64,000 bases of DNA from Sycobia sp. Sy_11. Taxonomy: Eukaryota > Arthropoda > Insecta > Hymenoptera > Epichrysomallidae. The DNA lies in NCBI GenBank assembly GCA_018907035.1, contig JACCIC010000280.1, positions 1 through 64,000 of the forward strand. The letters run 5' to 3'. Below, piece after piece: positions 51,009 to 62,632 of the stretch. The translations under genes were made by a program, and so were the position numbers. Within the stretch, counting starts at the first letter, position 1. Each line of letters opens with the position of its first letter. The notes under the pieces were generated by a model. That model worked only from the letters and a program-made list of their open reading frames with translations. It was not told the DNA's origin and made no database searches.

Positions 51009-54000
51009 TCATGGTGCTATCATATCTAGATTGCTATATCTTTTACGTAGATCCTTAATGTGAATATGTTTAATAATTTGACCTTTATTATCTTTCAGGT
51101 CGTATATAATTGGCGATACCTTCCTGAAGATAGTATACGGACCCAGATACTTTGGAGCTAACTTTGCGTTAAACGCATCTATTTTATTTGATAATTTGTG
51201 TGATCGTTTATAGACGTAATCGCCGATTTCTGGGTTCCATTTTCGATGATTTTGATCATAGTAATATTTTTGTTTTTGGAAACTCCGAGCTAGTTGACTT
51301 TGTACAAGTTCTATTGTCTCTTGTATTTTTTTGATACGATTCTCGACTGTAATATTACAATTTTGACCAAGTTTTTGACAAGAGACCCTCTTAATTTTCT
51401 CCCAAAATTTATGTAAGCGGGTGTAAATCCCGTTGTTTCGGAGGTAGCGGTATTATACGCGAACTGTAGCTCGTGCAAATAGCAAACCCATGTTCGTTCA
51501 TTTTTCTCTATGTATTGAGAAATCATAATTTTTATTACTTTATTTGCTCGCTCTACCGGATTACACTGCGGCGTATACGGTGGTGTTTTTCTGTGAGTTA
51601 TTCCGGATTTTGACAGCATTTCCGTAAATTCTTTTGAGACGAATTGTCTTCCATTATCGGAAATTATAATTTTCGGGCATCCGAAATGAAGGATGACTTG
51701 CTGTTTGACTACCAGGCGTTATAGCCTCGTCAGTCGCTTTTCGTAAGGGTTTTAATTCTACCCATTTTGTTAATTTATCCTGCATGACTAACAGCCAGGT
51801 GTTCAATTTTTTTGATCTTGGGAGTGGTCCTATAAGATCAACGGCCACGATATCCCAAGGCTGTTCGACTAACGTCAAATACAATTTTCCAGCCGGTGAT
51901 TGTTATTGAGATTTAAATTGGTGACAATTCTCAAAATTTCTTACATAATTTGTTGTCATCCGGAGCAACTCCAGTAATAGCTTTTGGACATCTTAACGAG
52001 AGTTTTCGAGATTCCCAGATGACCAGCAGTAGGATCGTTATGTACTTCATTTAGTATTCTATGTTGTTCGAATTTCGGTACACAGATCTTCCATTGCAAA
52101 TTCTCACTAGTATCATTAAAGTCTAATATGTGTAGAATATGCTTATATAATCTTCCATTGATGATACAAAAATCGGGGTAGTTTTCAGGATCGCTCTCCA
52201 CATTTTTGTATATTTTTTCGTACCAATCTGCTGTATCTGTAGTTGCTTCGACAGCTAACGGATGTCGAGAAAGAGTATCGGCTAATAAATTATCTTTACC
52301 AGGACGATATTTAATTTCGAAATCGTACTGGCTTAATTCAAGTGCCCAGAGAGCTAAACGACCGGAAGGATTCTCTGTGTTGTTAAGCCATTTTAGCGAT
52401 TGATGGTCGGTGAGTACAATAAAGTGATATCCTTCGAGATAATCTCGAAATCTTCACACACCCCATTTAATTAAATACCCCATTTAATTAAATAATAGAA
52501 ATTCTAGCTGAGTGGCGGAATAGTTTTTTTCGGCTGGGGAGAGTGTTCGACTTGCAAAGGCGATGACTCGTTCGTTGTTCTCATACGCTTGAGTAAGCGC
52601 AGCTCCCAATCCTTCTTTACTGGCATCCGATTGCAGGGTAAACGGGCGGCTCCAGTCTGGACAGGAAAGGATGGGTGCGTTTGTGAGAAGCTGCTTGATT
52701 TTGTCAAATGCATCTTGCTCGGTTTCTCCCCAGGTCCACTTAGCTTTTTTTCTAGTAAGTCGATGCAGTGGTGCGGCAACATGCGAGATATCTTCAAGGA
52801 ATCATCTGTACCACGATATTAGACCCATAAATCGCTGAATTTCTTTCATGTTTTTAGGTGGTGCTAAATTCAGTACAGCAGCCACCTTTTCCGGATCGGT
52901 TTGTAGACCGTTTTTGTCTACAATATGTCCTAAACATTTTAGACTTGAGCGGGCGAAATGGCATTTATCTGGATTGGGCTTTAATTTCGCTATTCTTAAA
53001 CGGTTGAAAACTTCTTTTAATTTTTGTAAATACTCCTCAAACGTAGACGAGACTACTACGATGTCGTCTAGATATGCAAATGCATACGGAGCCATTTCTG
53101 AAGTTATCACTCTGTCTAAGAGTCGTTGGAAGGTAGCCGGTGCGGAATGTAGGCTAAACGGCATTACGTTGAATTCAGAAAGTCCTTTTCCAGCGACGGT
53201 AAAGGCAGTGACAGGACGGCTTTCTGGTGTTAAAGCTACTTGCCAATATCCATTTTATAAATCTAATGTGGATAGATATCGGGCTCCTCGTAGCTTGTCC
53301 AGTGTAGCATTAATTTGTGGCAGAGGATAAGCGTCTTTCTTTGTAACTTTATTTACCTTTCTGAAGTCCACACAGAATCGTGCTTTTCCGTCCTTCTTTT
53401 TTACAATAACGACCGGAGAACTCCACGAACTGCTTGACGGTTGAATTACGTTTTCGCTTAACATTTTATCAACCTCCTGATTAATAATTTCTTGCATGGC
53501 CGGATTTCTTGGCCGATATTTTTGTTTCATTGGTGTTTTTTCTTGCACGACGATTTCTTGTTGTAGAAGCGAAGTAGGACCTTTGATAAAGTTAAATTTA
53601 TCCATTTCTGTTTTTAAAAACTTTTCTAACCTCTCACGTTCGGTTGGATTGAAATTCTGTAGTTCGTACGGTGTTCCAATTGTACATACTTGATGTATTT
53701 GATCGTTTGATGATTTGTTTATCTCACGGTTGTTTAATATTATATGGATCTCAAGTTTTTTAAGAGTATCCATACCTAAGAGCATAGGATGGCTCAACCC
53801 ATTCATTACTAGAAATTTTTGTTGGAATCTTTTTCCTTGCACATATATTGGTCCATAAATATTTCTTCCAAGGCTTATTTCTGAGCCATTTGCCAAGACT
53901 GCAATTCGATTACTTGGCTCAGTATGCCATCCGAATTTCATACAAACTTCACTCACTTGTTCACTCACATAGGAACTTACCGATCCCGTATCCAAAAGGG

Positions 54001-54139
54001 CTGACACTTTGTAATCGCCGATCATCACTCTTACAAAATGTCTGTTGTCGGTTTCTATTTCTAATTGTTGTTGTTGGGCCGAGCTAGGTTCGGTGTGGGC
54101 TCGACCCTCCTGGCGTTTCCCGACGGGTGGCACTTGCAA
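51009..54139 (-). pseudogene. pol: Gypsy3 pol, broken
   Basis: Protease: SALLDTGSVSSY and LLGMDTLKKLE. RT: RFCVDFRKVNK, then a nonsense TAA at 53256-53258 after YLSTLDL, resuming with MPFSLHSAPATFQRLL and FAYLDDIVV. Another stop (TGA) follows WYR at 52799-52801. The RNase H region has a small duplication near 52467-52495 and stops. Integrase: zinc domain ILNEVHNDPTAGHLG (52201-51956), core VAVDLIGPLPRS (51884-51654) and NPVERANKVIK (51619-51311) in different frames, last codon at 51009. At least six lesions; not functional. Confidence 0.92.
54076..54121 (-). promoter_or_regulatory. Gypsy3 -1 frameshift signal (heptamer plus stem)
   Basis: On the minus strand GGGAAAC (54121-54115) is phased G GGA AAC in the zinc-knuckle frame, and the protease frame is -1 to it. 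Seven nt later GGGTCGAGC (54107-54099) pairs with GCTCGGCCC (54084-54076), nine pairs including one G-U. Confidence 0.75.
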
Positions 54140-55232
54140 TCACGGGTATACACATTATCACGACCGCAATATAAACAAAAGATTTTTTGCTGGTTTGTGC
54201 ACTTAAAACGATCGTGGCCCGTTTGTTTGCACTTCCAGCAACACTTAGTTTCTTAGGTTGTACACTGTAGCAATTTTATTGTTAACATTATGTACTCGGA
54301 TCTCCGGCTTTCTTGATTTATATTCTGGCGTGGAAGTGTGAATTTTCGTAATTTTCTGTTTCACACACTGTTTTTTGGTTTCCAGATATTCTTCTACGTG
54401 TTGAACGATATTTGACGTTGTTGTGACGTCATCACGACGAATATGTAATCTATATTCGGTGAGCATATTGTAGTACATCGTTTCGGTTTTTTGTTCTTCC
54501 GTAAAACCTCCTCGACGTCTCATTAGTGTAATTAATGAGTTATCGAACGCACGGATGTCTTCATTAGATTTCCTGTACACGGTTATGAAACTGTCGATCC
54601 AGATTTCGACGTTCGCTAGGTGATAAATAAAACTTTCTTAATCCTTCTTCTAATTCCGAAAACGTTTTAAAATTTGAGGCATAATTCCTATGCCACAATT
54701 GTGCATCACCTCGCAATAGTTCCGAGAATCCATTCAGAATTTGCTGCTCGGATAAATTATAGGCTCTTTTTAACTCATGGATCCTTTCGAGGAAAGAGTG
54801 TAGATTTTTGCCATCAAAGTGACAATTCCGCTTTCTCATTTGGTCCATCACTTTGGCGTTTTCTTGTGCAGCCGACGGTTGCTGTACGTACACAGTAGCA
54901 GGCGGAGTGCTAAAAGGTGTGTTCGCAGCTGGGTGTGCCACGACTGGACTGGACGTTGATGCAGCTGCTTGCTGATTTAAGAGTTGCATACGTAATTGAC
55001 GAAATTCTTCCTCAATTTCTTCAAGATCTTAAGTTCGATTTACATCTTCGTCGAAGTCTTTTTCATCTTCTGGTTTGTCGAAAAAGGGCTCCGGGTGAGC
55101 CCGCACATATGAAATTAAATTTTGTTGCAAATACGCTTTTTTACCTTCTATAGGTAAATTATTTTTAGCGAATTCTCGTTCGATCTGCTCTTTCGTCAGT
55201 TTATAGATCCAGCTTAAACGCGGTTTTGCCAT
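54113..55232 (-). pseudogene. gag: Gypsy3 gag, broken
   Basis: ATG at 55232 (MAKPRLSWIYKLTKEQ). An in-frame TAA at 55029-55031 interrupts it; the same frame resumes (QLRMQLLNQQ), through the capsid-like part (NCHFDGKNLHSFLERIHELK, LSPSERRNLDRQFHNR). A frameshift follows near 54570, a second near 54245. Then comes a CCHC knuckle CWKCKQTGHDRFKC and a second, CLYCGRDNVYTRDC, that lacks the His. The intact element would make Gag then Gag-Pol by the shift site at 54115-54121. Confidence 0.88.
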
Positions 55233-55588
55233 TTTAGCAAGATTTTAATTTTATACAAAAAAATATACTGTGTAATATTTTTAATTTTTAATTTTTCTGG
55301 AACGGAGAAAATAATTTCTTTTTACTTTATTTATAAGAAAACTATTATTTCAGTTTTCTATTTTCAAAACGATTAATTTAAATAAATTTCGATTTGTATT
55401 ACTTCGTGCTTCGGCTCAACCCGCCTTAGCACCTAGTCGCTCAGCCCGCCACTAGGCGCTTTTCACACAAATCAAAAAAATACGGTTTTTTATAAACAAT
55501 TCAAAAATTTCCGCTTAAAAAAATTATTCTGTCATTTCAGAAATAATAAACTTTATTCAAATGTAATTTTTTCGGATTTATAATACTA
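55233..55588 (-). other. Gypsy3 leader
   Basis: AT-rich, no gene. It holds two copies of a GGCGG(G)YTGAGC-like motif (55407-55452, minus strand) that recur near the right edge of the window. Confidence 0.6.
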
Positions 55589-55606
55589 ATCCCTGTTCGG
55601 GCGCCA
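55589..55606 (-). promoter_or_regulatory. Gypsy3 primer binding site, tRNA-Lys type
   Basis: On the minus strand TGGCGCCCGAACAGGGAT directly follows the LTR end (GTTACA). It matches the tRNA-Lys3 type retroviral primer site except at the last base. Confidence 0.85.
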
Positions 55607-55816
55607 TGTAACGTTCCTGTCCCCCTCGGGATAGCCTACGCGGTATTTTCCCAGGGTAGTTTGAGAGGGGAGGAAGTCTTTCGGGATCGGACTGCGGTTT
55701 CAGGAAAATAATTATACAAGAACACAGTATATTTTTTATAACAGTAAAAATATAAATTTATTGAAACGAAATCACTCCTCTATCTACGAAGAATTAATAC
55801 GAAAGTAAAAACTAGA

Positions 55817-55857
<41 letters not shown>

Positions 55858-56350
55858 GTCAATATAATTTTCTTTATTGCAATGTAATATAAAATATACG
55901 ATTACATAGTTGAAGATTACGAAAATGACGTTCTAATAAGTTAAGATACTACATGAAGAGAAATTTAACTCCGCTTGTCTTTTGAGGAGCGCCTCGCAAT
56001 CAGGATCACGTTTACTTTAGGAGAGGTAAAATTATTAACCGTCTGTCTTTTCAGGAGCGCCTCGCAATAGAGATCAAGTTAATAATTTCGGAGAGGATTT
56101 TAAAGTAAGGATACTTTCAAGCTCTGGATAAGTATTAACTCCGGGAGGAGTTCGTGTGAAACAACTTCGGGGCAGTTGGTTCACCAGGCGAACTGTCGAT
56201 TTTGACTTTTGCAGGCCCTTTTATAACAAAATAATCGGATAATTCCGTCGCCGTTCGTTTAATTTCGGACGAGGCGCCGAATTATCATAATTATATTGAT
56301 AATAATAAGTATAATAATAATAATAACAATAAATAATAATTATAATAATT
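55607..56350 (-). repeat. Gypsy3 5' LTR (far boundary uncertain)
   Basis: On the minus strand it ends CAGGAACGTTACA next to the PBS and contains TATAAAAGGGCC (about 56224-56213) with a GACAGTTCG-like initiator about 32 nt later, plus AATAAATT (55755-55762). (TA)n at 55818-55855. The upstream end is not defined because no second copy was found; 56350 is a guess. Confidence 0.55.
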
Positions 56351-56442
56351 ATTGTTTTTATTTGCAGCCACTGTGCTGCGTACAATAATTGTCTATACGT
56401 ATATTAGTGTATACGCACATATACATGCATGTACACATATAT

Positions 56443-56494
<52 letters not shown>

Positions 56495-57199
56495 ATACAT
56501 ATATATTAAGTATCACTTATATTTTAATTTAATTATTTTAATTAAATACAGCGGGTGAATTCGTTTTCGAATACCCGTTATATATATATTGGAATGCGCG
56601 CGCCAGTATAAGGCTGTGTGTCCGCAGTATTCGCTGCTGGCGCGTGCGGCGCGTATTAGAGGGGATAGCGGCCGCCGATCTAATATATTGAACGCGCTCT
56701 CTCTTGCCGCGCGCAGTGTATCCCCTCTATGGCATACTCTGTACTTAACTTACTAGTAGTAGAGAGAGGCTAGATATCGCGTTCTCTCTCTACTTGTTCG
56801 AGTTTCGGCAGTTGCGACGACTACCTTCCTCAGTAGTCGTCGTGACCTTTTCCCGGTTTTCGGTATTTATTTCGCGATATTTAATATGTTAGTTTTAATG
56901 TAACTTAAATAGAAACTATTTAATGTGTTATTAAGGTGTTATACATCTAATTTCGTAGATGTTTCTACAGTACATCGACGAAAATAGATGTAGTCATCGT
57001 TTGAAATAATAACTTTTATTCCTTTTATGTGTGAGAGGTATATTCGTGTAGTGAATTTTCTCTTTTGTTCGAACGAATTTGCGCGGCCATGTTTTTGGCC
57101 GTCGCAACTTCACGAATTCAAGCCAGACAGATGATGGCTACATACACACACAGATCATCAGTACATCATTGTCTGATTGTATTATGGAAGACGAAGTTT
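56351..57199. other. Non-coding, GC-rich block with hairpin
   Basis: (TA)n at 56447-56492. GC-rich 56590-56880 with GCGCGC tracts and a 10-bp perfect hairpin (CGACGACTAC 56815-56824, GTAGTCGTCG 56833-56842). This may be the rest of the Gypsy3 LTR or another LTR. The 62-codon frame at 57065 is not supported. Confidence 0.45.
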
Positions 57200-58680
57200 T
57201 GTGGGATGCAATTCGTCACGGTCGGCCGAATGGAATATCGCGCGAATGAATAGAGCGAAATTCTTGTAGGCCATTAAACTTATACAACAGAGGTTGATTG
57301 GAATTCTGAATATAAGCTTTCCAAAATACCTTTACAATCGAGATCAATCTACGAGGATGTTCGAAGAACTTGTGTGAAGATCAAAAATCGGGACCTATGG
57401 GAATTACAGTACAGAATCGTTACTGAAAAACTTCGAGCTTTTCGAAACATAGCACCTTAAATTCAAGTAATATGTAGAGCATCATAGATACTCAGATTTC
57501 TGCTGACTCCGACAGATCTGATCCAAGTCCACGGGAAGGAGAAATAAATGTACCACTGTTTAGTGTGAAAAAGCTCGTCAGGACTTTGAAAACCATGTGA
57601 AACAAGAGGGTTGCAGGACTCGATGGAACTCCTTTTCTCAATATATAACTTATTTCCGGAGGTTAACATATTTTATTTTAGTTGAAAGATGGCGAAACTT
57701 GTACTCATTGACAAGGGTAAAGGTCTGCCAGAAGCATCATCCCCATATCAATCTCTGTGCATGCTCGATATTTCTGGAAAACTAGTGGAATGACTATTGA
57801 AGCCACTTCTTCAAGAAGCTCTTCACATTCGAAACGCCTACAACTCTGTTGGATCGATTAAAATTTGTCCGTGTTCAGATGCCTGAATATGATTTCTTAA
57901 TTGTATATGCAGATGATGTAGTTATCATTATCGCTGGATATTATAATGCTTAGATGCGACTCAATCAAGTGATGCGTCGCATGATGGCCAATGGGCTAGA
58001 ATTAGCCGCAGCGAAAACAGATAGTGTTCCTGACTAAAAAGCGCATTCAAGCAGTGCACCCTATGTAGGTTGGAGACACGACGGTGAGTACTAAAGCGGT
58101 AGTTTGGTATCTCGGGATGATTCTAAATTAACTTTCTGGAAAGAAATGCTCCAGTGATCAACGTTGGTCGCCCCACACTGTGAAATGTGCCGTCTACTTA
58201 TTAGAGTAACTGATTCAATTATATTATATGGATAGAACCTATGGGCCAATGTCTGCATGCCCAGAAGTATATAAAAAGAATGACGGAAATGCAGCGAACA
58301 AGGAGACTTTGCATTGAGAGCTCCTATGATACAGTCTCTGAGTCGGCGCTGCAGGCTGATGCTCTGAATTGAAGAAAAGAATATTATACATCAGGAATAG
58401 AAAAGTCTCGGCCGACTAAAAGCACCTACATGAGTTAGATCTGCCACCAGAACTGCATGGCAGAGAGAAGGCTCGTCTGATTGACCAAATAAAGCCACGG
58501 TGCCAAAAGTTACATGGATAGGTTAATTAACACTTCTCTCACTTCTTTTCTAGCCATGGTTGATTTCGATCCTATCTCCACAAGATGGAAAAGTACCGAA
58601 GCCAAATTGTACTTACTTTCGTGTTATATTTTTTAAGTGTGAAGCGCTTCGCCCTGAAAATAAGTACCTTGGGTGAATGC
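57200..58680 (+). pseudogene. R1-like LINE remnant, 5' part
   Basis: Plus-strand pieces resemble an R1-clade reverse transcriptase: AGLDGTP-like near 57612, NAYNSV near 57826, FLIVYADDVVIII with catalytic YADD at 57906-57917, NGLELAAAKTD near 57990, LTKKR near 58034 and, near 58320, SYDTVSESALQADAL. Many stops and shifts. A mariner is inserted at 58682, with remnant sequence resuming after 59971. Confidence 0.75.
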
Positions 58681-58682
58681 TA

Positions 58683-59969
58683 TTAGGAGTGTGAATAAGT
58701 CTTTCCCGTTTTTTGTAAGAGATGGCGGCACCAATACTGTGCGCGTATTCAATGGTTACATATGTCATAATCAAAGCTTATTCATATGTCAACAATTCCA
58801 TACTAACACATTAGTTAAAATTTTTTCGCATTATAAATTTTTGATATCGTGAAAATGTCGAAATTTGAGCCGAGTCGACGTCATTTGCGGGAAGTTTCAC
58901 TTTATTGGTTCAATTTGAAGAAATCTGCTGCCGAGACGCATCGATTGCTTCAGGAGGCTTATGGAGAAGGTTGTGTCGATGATTCAAGTGTTCGCGGATG
59001 GTTTCGACGCTTCAAAAGCGGTGATTTCGACGTGGAAGACAAGGAGCGTTCCGGGCGGCCGCAAATCTTTGAAGATCGAGAATTGGCGACTTTGCTTGAT
59101 GAAGATTCTTGTCAAACGCAAGAAGAACTTGCTGAAGCATTGGGAGTTGACCGAACAACCATTTCCAAGCGTTTGAAAGCCATGGGAATGATCCAAAAGC
59201 AAGGAAATTGGGTGCCGTACGAACTGAAGCTGAGAGACGTCGAACGGCGTTTTTTCTCTTGCGAACAGCTGCTTCAGCGACATAAAAGAAAGGGTTTTCT
59301 GCATCGTATCGTGACTGGCGATGAAAAGTGGATACGTTACGATAATCCGAAGCGAAGAAAATCATGGGGACTACCCGGCCATGCATCATCATCGACGGTC
59401 AAGCCAAATATTCATGGCGCCAAGCTCATGCTCTGTATATGGTGGGACCAGCTAGGTGTGTTTTACTATGAGCTTCTGAAACCGAATGAAAGGATCACAG
59501 GCGAAGTCTATCGACGACAATTGATGCGTTTGAGCCGCGCACTGCGAGAAAAACGGCCACAATACTCCGACAGGCACGACAAAGTTATTTTGCAACATGA
59601 CAATGCTCGCCCACATGTTGCACCGCCGGTGAAAACATACTTAGAAACGCTCAAATGGGAAGTCCTACCCCACCCGCCGTATAGTCCAGACGTTGCTCCG
59701 TCTGATTACCATCTCTTCAGATCGATGACGCATGGCCTGGCTGACCAGCACTTCCATTCCTACGAGGAAGCCAAAAAATGGGTGGATGACTGGATAGAGG
59801 CCAAACCGGTCGAATTTTTTCGCAACGGGATTCGTATGTTGCCAGAAAGATGGGAAAAAGTTGTAGCTAGCGATGGCCAATACTTTCAATAATTCATTTG
59901 TAACCATTTTTTCACAATAAAGGCTCAAAATTTGAAAAAAAAACGGGAAAGACTTATTCACATACCTGA
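58683..59969 (+). mobile_element. Mariner copy 2 (1287 bp, apparently intact)
   Basis: Inverted repeats as in copy 1, TA duplication at 58681-58682 and 59970-59971, and a full transposase frame. It is inserted in the R1-like remnant. Confidence 0.96.
58855..59892 (+). CDS. Mariner transposase, full length (345 aa)
   Basis: Cut-and-paste transposase that binds the terminal repeats and integrates at TA. I chose ATG 58855 (MSKFEPSRRH) over the upstream GTG because copy 1 starts there and the context is AAAATG. The N-terminal region (1-120) has two helix-turn-helix units (VRGWFRRFKSGD; RTTISKRLKAMG) and a WVPYEL linker. Catalytic triad D156 (TGDEKW), D249 (QHDNARPH), D284 (APSDYHLF), that is D,D34D. 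Length equals a typical mariner enzyme. No stop or shift. Compared with copy 1 it keeps Gln247 and normal spacing, so it is potentially active and could mobilise both copies. Confidence 0.96.
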   Translation: MSKFEPSRRHLREVSLYWFNLKKSAAETHRLLQEAYGEGCVDDSSVRGWFRRFKSGDFDVEDKERSGRPQIFEDRELATLLDEDSCQTQEELAEALGVDRTTISKRLKAMGMIQKQGNWVPYELKLRDVERRFFSCEQLLQRHKRKGFLHRIVTGDEKWIRYDNPKRRKSWGLPGHASSSTVKPNIHGAKLMLCIWWDQLGVFYYELLKPNERITGEVYRRQLMRLSRALREKRPQYSDRHDKVILQHDNARPHVAPPVKTYLETLKWEVLPHPPYSPDVAPSDYHLFRSMTHGLADQHFHSYEEAKKWVDDWIEAKPVEFFRNGIRMLPERWEKVVASDGQYFQ

Positions 59970-59971
59970 TA

Positions 59972-60240
59972 GATAATCCGGAGAAGTGGTCCATGGTGCC
60001 CTTCTATTGCAAGACTCTTCTGGACCACAAAAGAAGGCTTCAAAAAGGCGTGGAAAATTATGGAATAAGCGAATGGCGTAATCCAGGAATAATATCCTTA
60101 TGGAAAATTCCTGTGTGCATCTATGCCATCAAATGGGGGAGTGGTTTGCTTGGTTTAAAGTATCCTGCATATCGTGGGGCTTAAGGCTTTATCGGTAGTG
60201 CTGGTTGCGTAGTAGACCTCTAGACCGTCAACCTTTTCAG
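59972..60240 (+). pseudogene. R1-like LINE remnant, 3' part
   Basis: Sequence directly after the mariner's TA (NPEKWSMVPFYCKTLLDHKR and onward) is open for 63 codons and probably continues the R1-like ORF interrupted at 58682. It carries no diagnostic motif by itself. Confidence 0.4.
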
Positions 60241-60281
60241 TTATTCAATTAACTTCCACTCCTCCCCCATAAATTATTATT

Positions 60282-60368
60282 ATTGTTGTCGTTGTTGTTG
60301 TTGCTGTTGTTTTTACTGTTGTTGCTGTTGTTGCTGCTGTTGTTGCTATTATTATTATTATTATTATG
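60282..60368 (+). repeat. (TTG)n/(TGC)n/(ATT)n microsatellite
   Basis: Imperfect trinucleotide repeats GTTGTTGTTGCTG changing to TATTATTATTA. It may be the tail of the preceding LINE. Confidence 0.85.
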
Positions 60369-60749
60369 CTATTGTGGCTATGGCTTTTATTATAATTTTA
60401 ATTGTGGTACTGTTATAATTATCTGATATCATTGCTATTGTTATTATAATTAATATAAGGCATATTTTTGCTAATGAATTTGAAAATGACATAGGGTAAG
60501 AATTAGCTCTTAGAAAATTTTTACTAAGATACTTTAAAGTATGCGCCTACCAATTCAAATAAACTTTTAGTAAACCTTATTATGGCTATATACGTAAATG
60601 GAGAATAATTATAGTAAGAGAGACAGAATGGATAGAATACTATGTAATTGTTAGCTCTAAGATTACTTCGTTTAAATAATAAGACTACTTTATTTAATGT
60701 AAATTAAATTGAGTGTTAACCATTAATCTATAATAAACAAAATTGTTAA

Positions 60750-60890
60750 CCTTTAGACTGCCGGCATTTTTGCCCTATAAATTGATATATTTTTCATGTG
60801 CAAAATTTATACATAAAAACACCTCATATCTCCAGAGAGCTGTCAAGGTCACAGGTAGCTCATTTATGAGCCAGCCCGGCAGTCTAAAGG
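60750..60890 (+). mobile_element. piggyBac-type MITE (141 bp)
   Basis: Perfect 15-bp terminal inverted repeats CCTTTAGACTGCCGG are flanked on both sides by TTAA (60746-60749, 60891-60894), the piggyBac target site. It has no coding capacity; an inner inverted repeat (GAGCTG to AGCTC) is present. Confidence 0.88.
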
Positions 60891-60894
60891 TTAA

Positions 60895-62632
60895 TGTCAA
60901 TTTGAATTTAAATTCAATCATGTACAACAAAACAAACGAAAGAATTATTCGTTTATTTTTGCTAAATTAAACTATGGCACTAAAATTTACTCGAGGTCCC
61001 TCTTCGTAGAAATTAATGAAATAAATTGAACCGAATCTCTTGCGTCATTTTTCGATTTGACGATTTGGTCGAACTGTTTACGATTACATTAAATTTTGAT
61101 AACGTATTATTTTGCTAAATTATAACATTTTCCTTAAATAATAATTATTAAGATATGCAGATATAATTTGGAATATAAAAGTATGTTATTAGTCAGCCCG
61201 AAGAATAATGAAATATCATTCCTATGTTCCTAACACCAGAATGATAGTAAATATTTAGAGTGAAGAATATTCTAATTTTTTGTATAATCTTATTTATAGT
61301 AGAAAATATTTAGAATAAAAAGTGAAATTGGAAAGAAAGAGATAAGCAAAAATATTATAATTATGTGAAATATATACAAATAACTATATAAAACAAACGT
61401 AACTTCCCGGAAGCAGACTGCGCCAGGATGAAACTTTTGATACAACCCTTCAGTAATTCATTCCTTAGGAATATAGCCATTTTATTCGTTAGTAATTTAC
61501 GCTAATTATTCCTAACTAAGATTCGATGTGGTATTAATTTAAAAAGATCGATTCTTGCTCCTCAAGGTAATCTGAGGCAAAATACGTTCACTGTAAATCT
61601 TCTATTTGCAAATAACTGTTATCGTATCCATCTGGATATGACAACTTTATAATTTGTCTAAATAATAATTTCTGGATTTTATCAATATACATAACTATAT
61701 AGATGAATAGCATAGTTGTAAATACATTTAGAATTTTTATAGGTATTAATTAATCTGACTTATGAACAAAATACAGAAATACATAAGAATACACATTTAT
61801 CTCGTTTGCTATTAAGAACAAAAAGGAAAATTTGTAACTTTTGATACCTGATATTATCGATAAAACATAAACAAGATCTTTTTAACCCTTTTGGAAGAGG
61901 ATTTTGGTAAAATTTAAAAATCTTCAACTGTATGTCAAAACAAACATTTAGTATTAAATTTGAGTTAATACTTATATAAAAGTGAATATTATATTATGAC
62001 AAATATCTGTAAAGACTTTCAGATCAGGAACGAAATTAAACATTTGGAGACCATTGTAAATATAAAACTAAAGATCCTCACATTGAAATGTGATAAAGAA
62101 AGGAAGAGCAGGTACAAACACATTTAATGAAGGAAGGAAGGATAAGGGGTAGAAATATCGGCCGATGCGAGTAATTTATGGAAGTCCACAAACATGATGA
62201 AGAGCACTTATGCACTAATTTTACTGAGAATTGAATGCACAGATTGGCTAAAATTAAAAAGGAAGTAGATGTTCGAATAGTGGAAAATAAGATTAAAGAT
62301 GGACAAATGTAGTAGTTCCCAATATGATAAAATTAAGTTATTACATTTAATAATAATTTTTTTACCAAGGCTCAAATGACACTCATTTTGCGGATGATGG
62401 TAAGGTGTTTCGCTATTCTGTTTTCCTGAACGTAAATCGAATTTGAAAATAGAAGTGACTTACAGATTAAAAAGAAACAATAAGATATTTACAGTCAAAG
62501 AGAATTACTGTTCAACAAATCTAAAGGAATTTGTTACTTTTATGTTTCGTATAATTGCACAATACAATTTATAAAAATCACATCTTCTGTTATGTTATAC
62601 GAAGTTACTCAGTAATAATTAAATATACGTAC
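60895..62632. other. APC1 intron, nothing recognised
   Basis: AT-rich without open frames or clear repeats up to the GTACGT donor at 62632. Confidence 0.6.

Larger units (their letters stand above)
51009..55606 (-). mobile_element. Gypsy3: degenerate Ty3/Gypsy element, minus strand
   Basis: From high to low coordinates: LTR (from 55607), PBS, leader, gag, protease, RT, RNase H, integrase. Numerous nonsense codons and shifts. No matching 3' LTR was found below 51009. Confidence 0.92.
41454..62632 (-). other. Giant APC1 intron (21,179 bp) filled with transposable elements
   Basis: Defined by the donor at 62632 (GTACGT) and the acceptor at 41455 (TTTTGCAG) on the minus strand, with matching codon phase. 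It contains all elements listed between these points. Stretches with nothing recognised: 41462-43070, 44221-46490, 48536-49205, 60900-62630. Confidence 0.85.

Noticed and set aside
18151..59969. The two mariners acting as ends of one large composite transposon
   Set aside because: Each copy has its own two inverted repeats and its own TA duplication, and both lie in the same orientation with unrelated DNA between.
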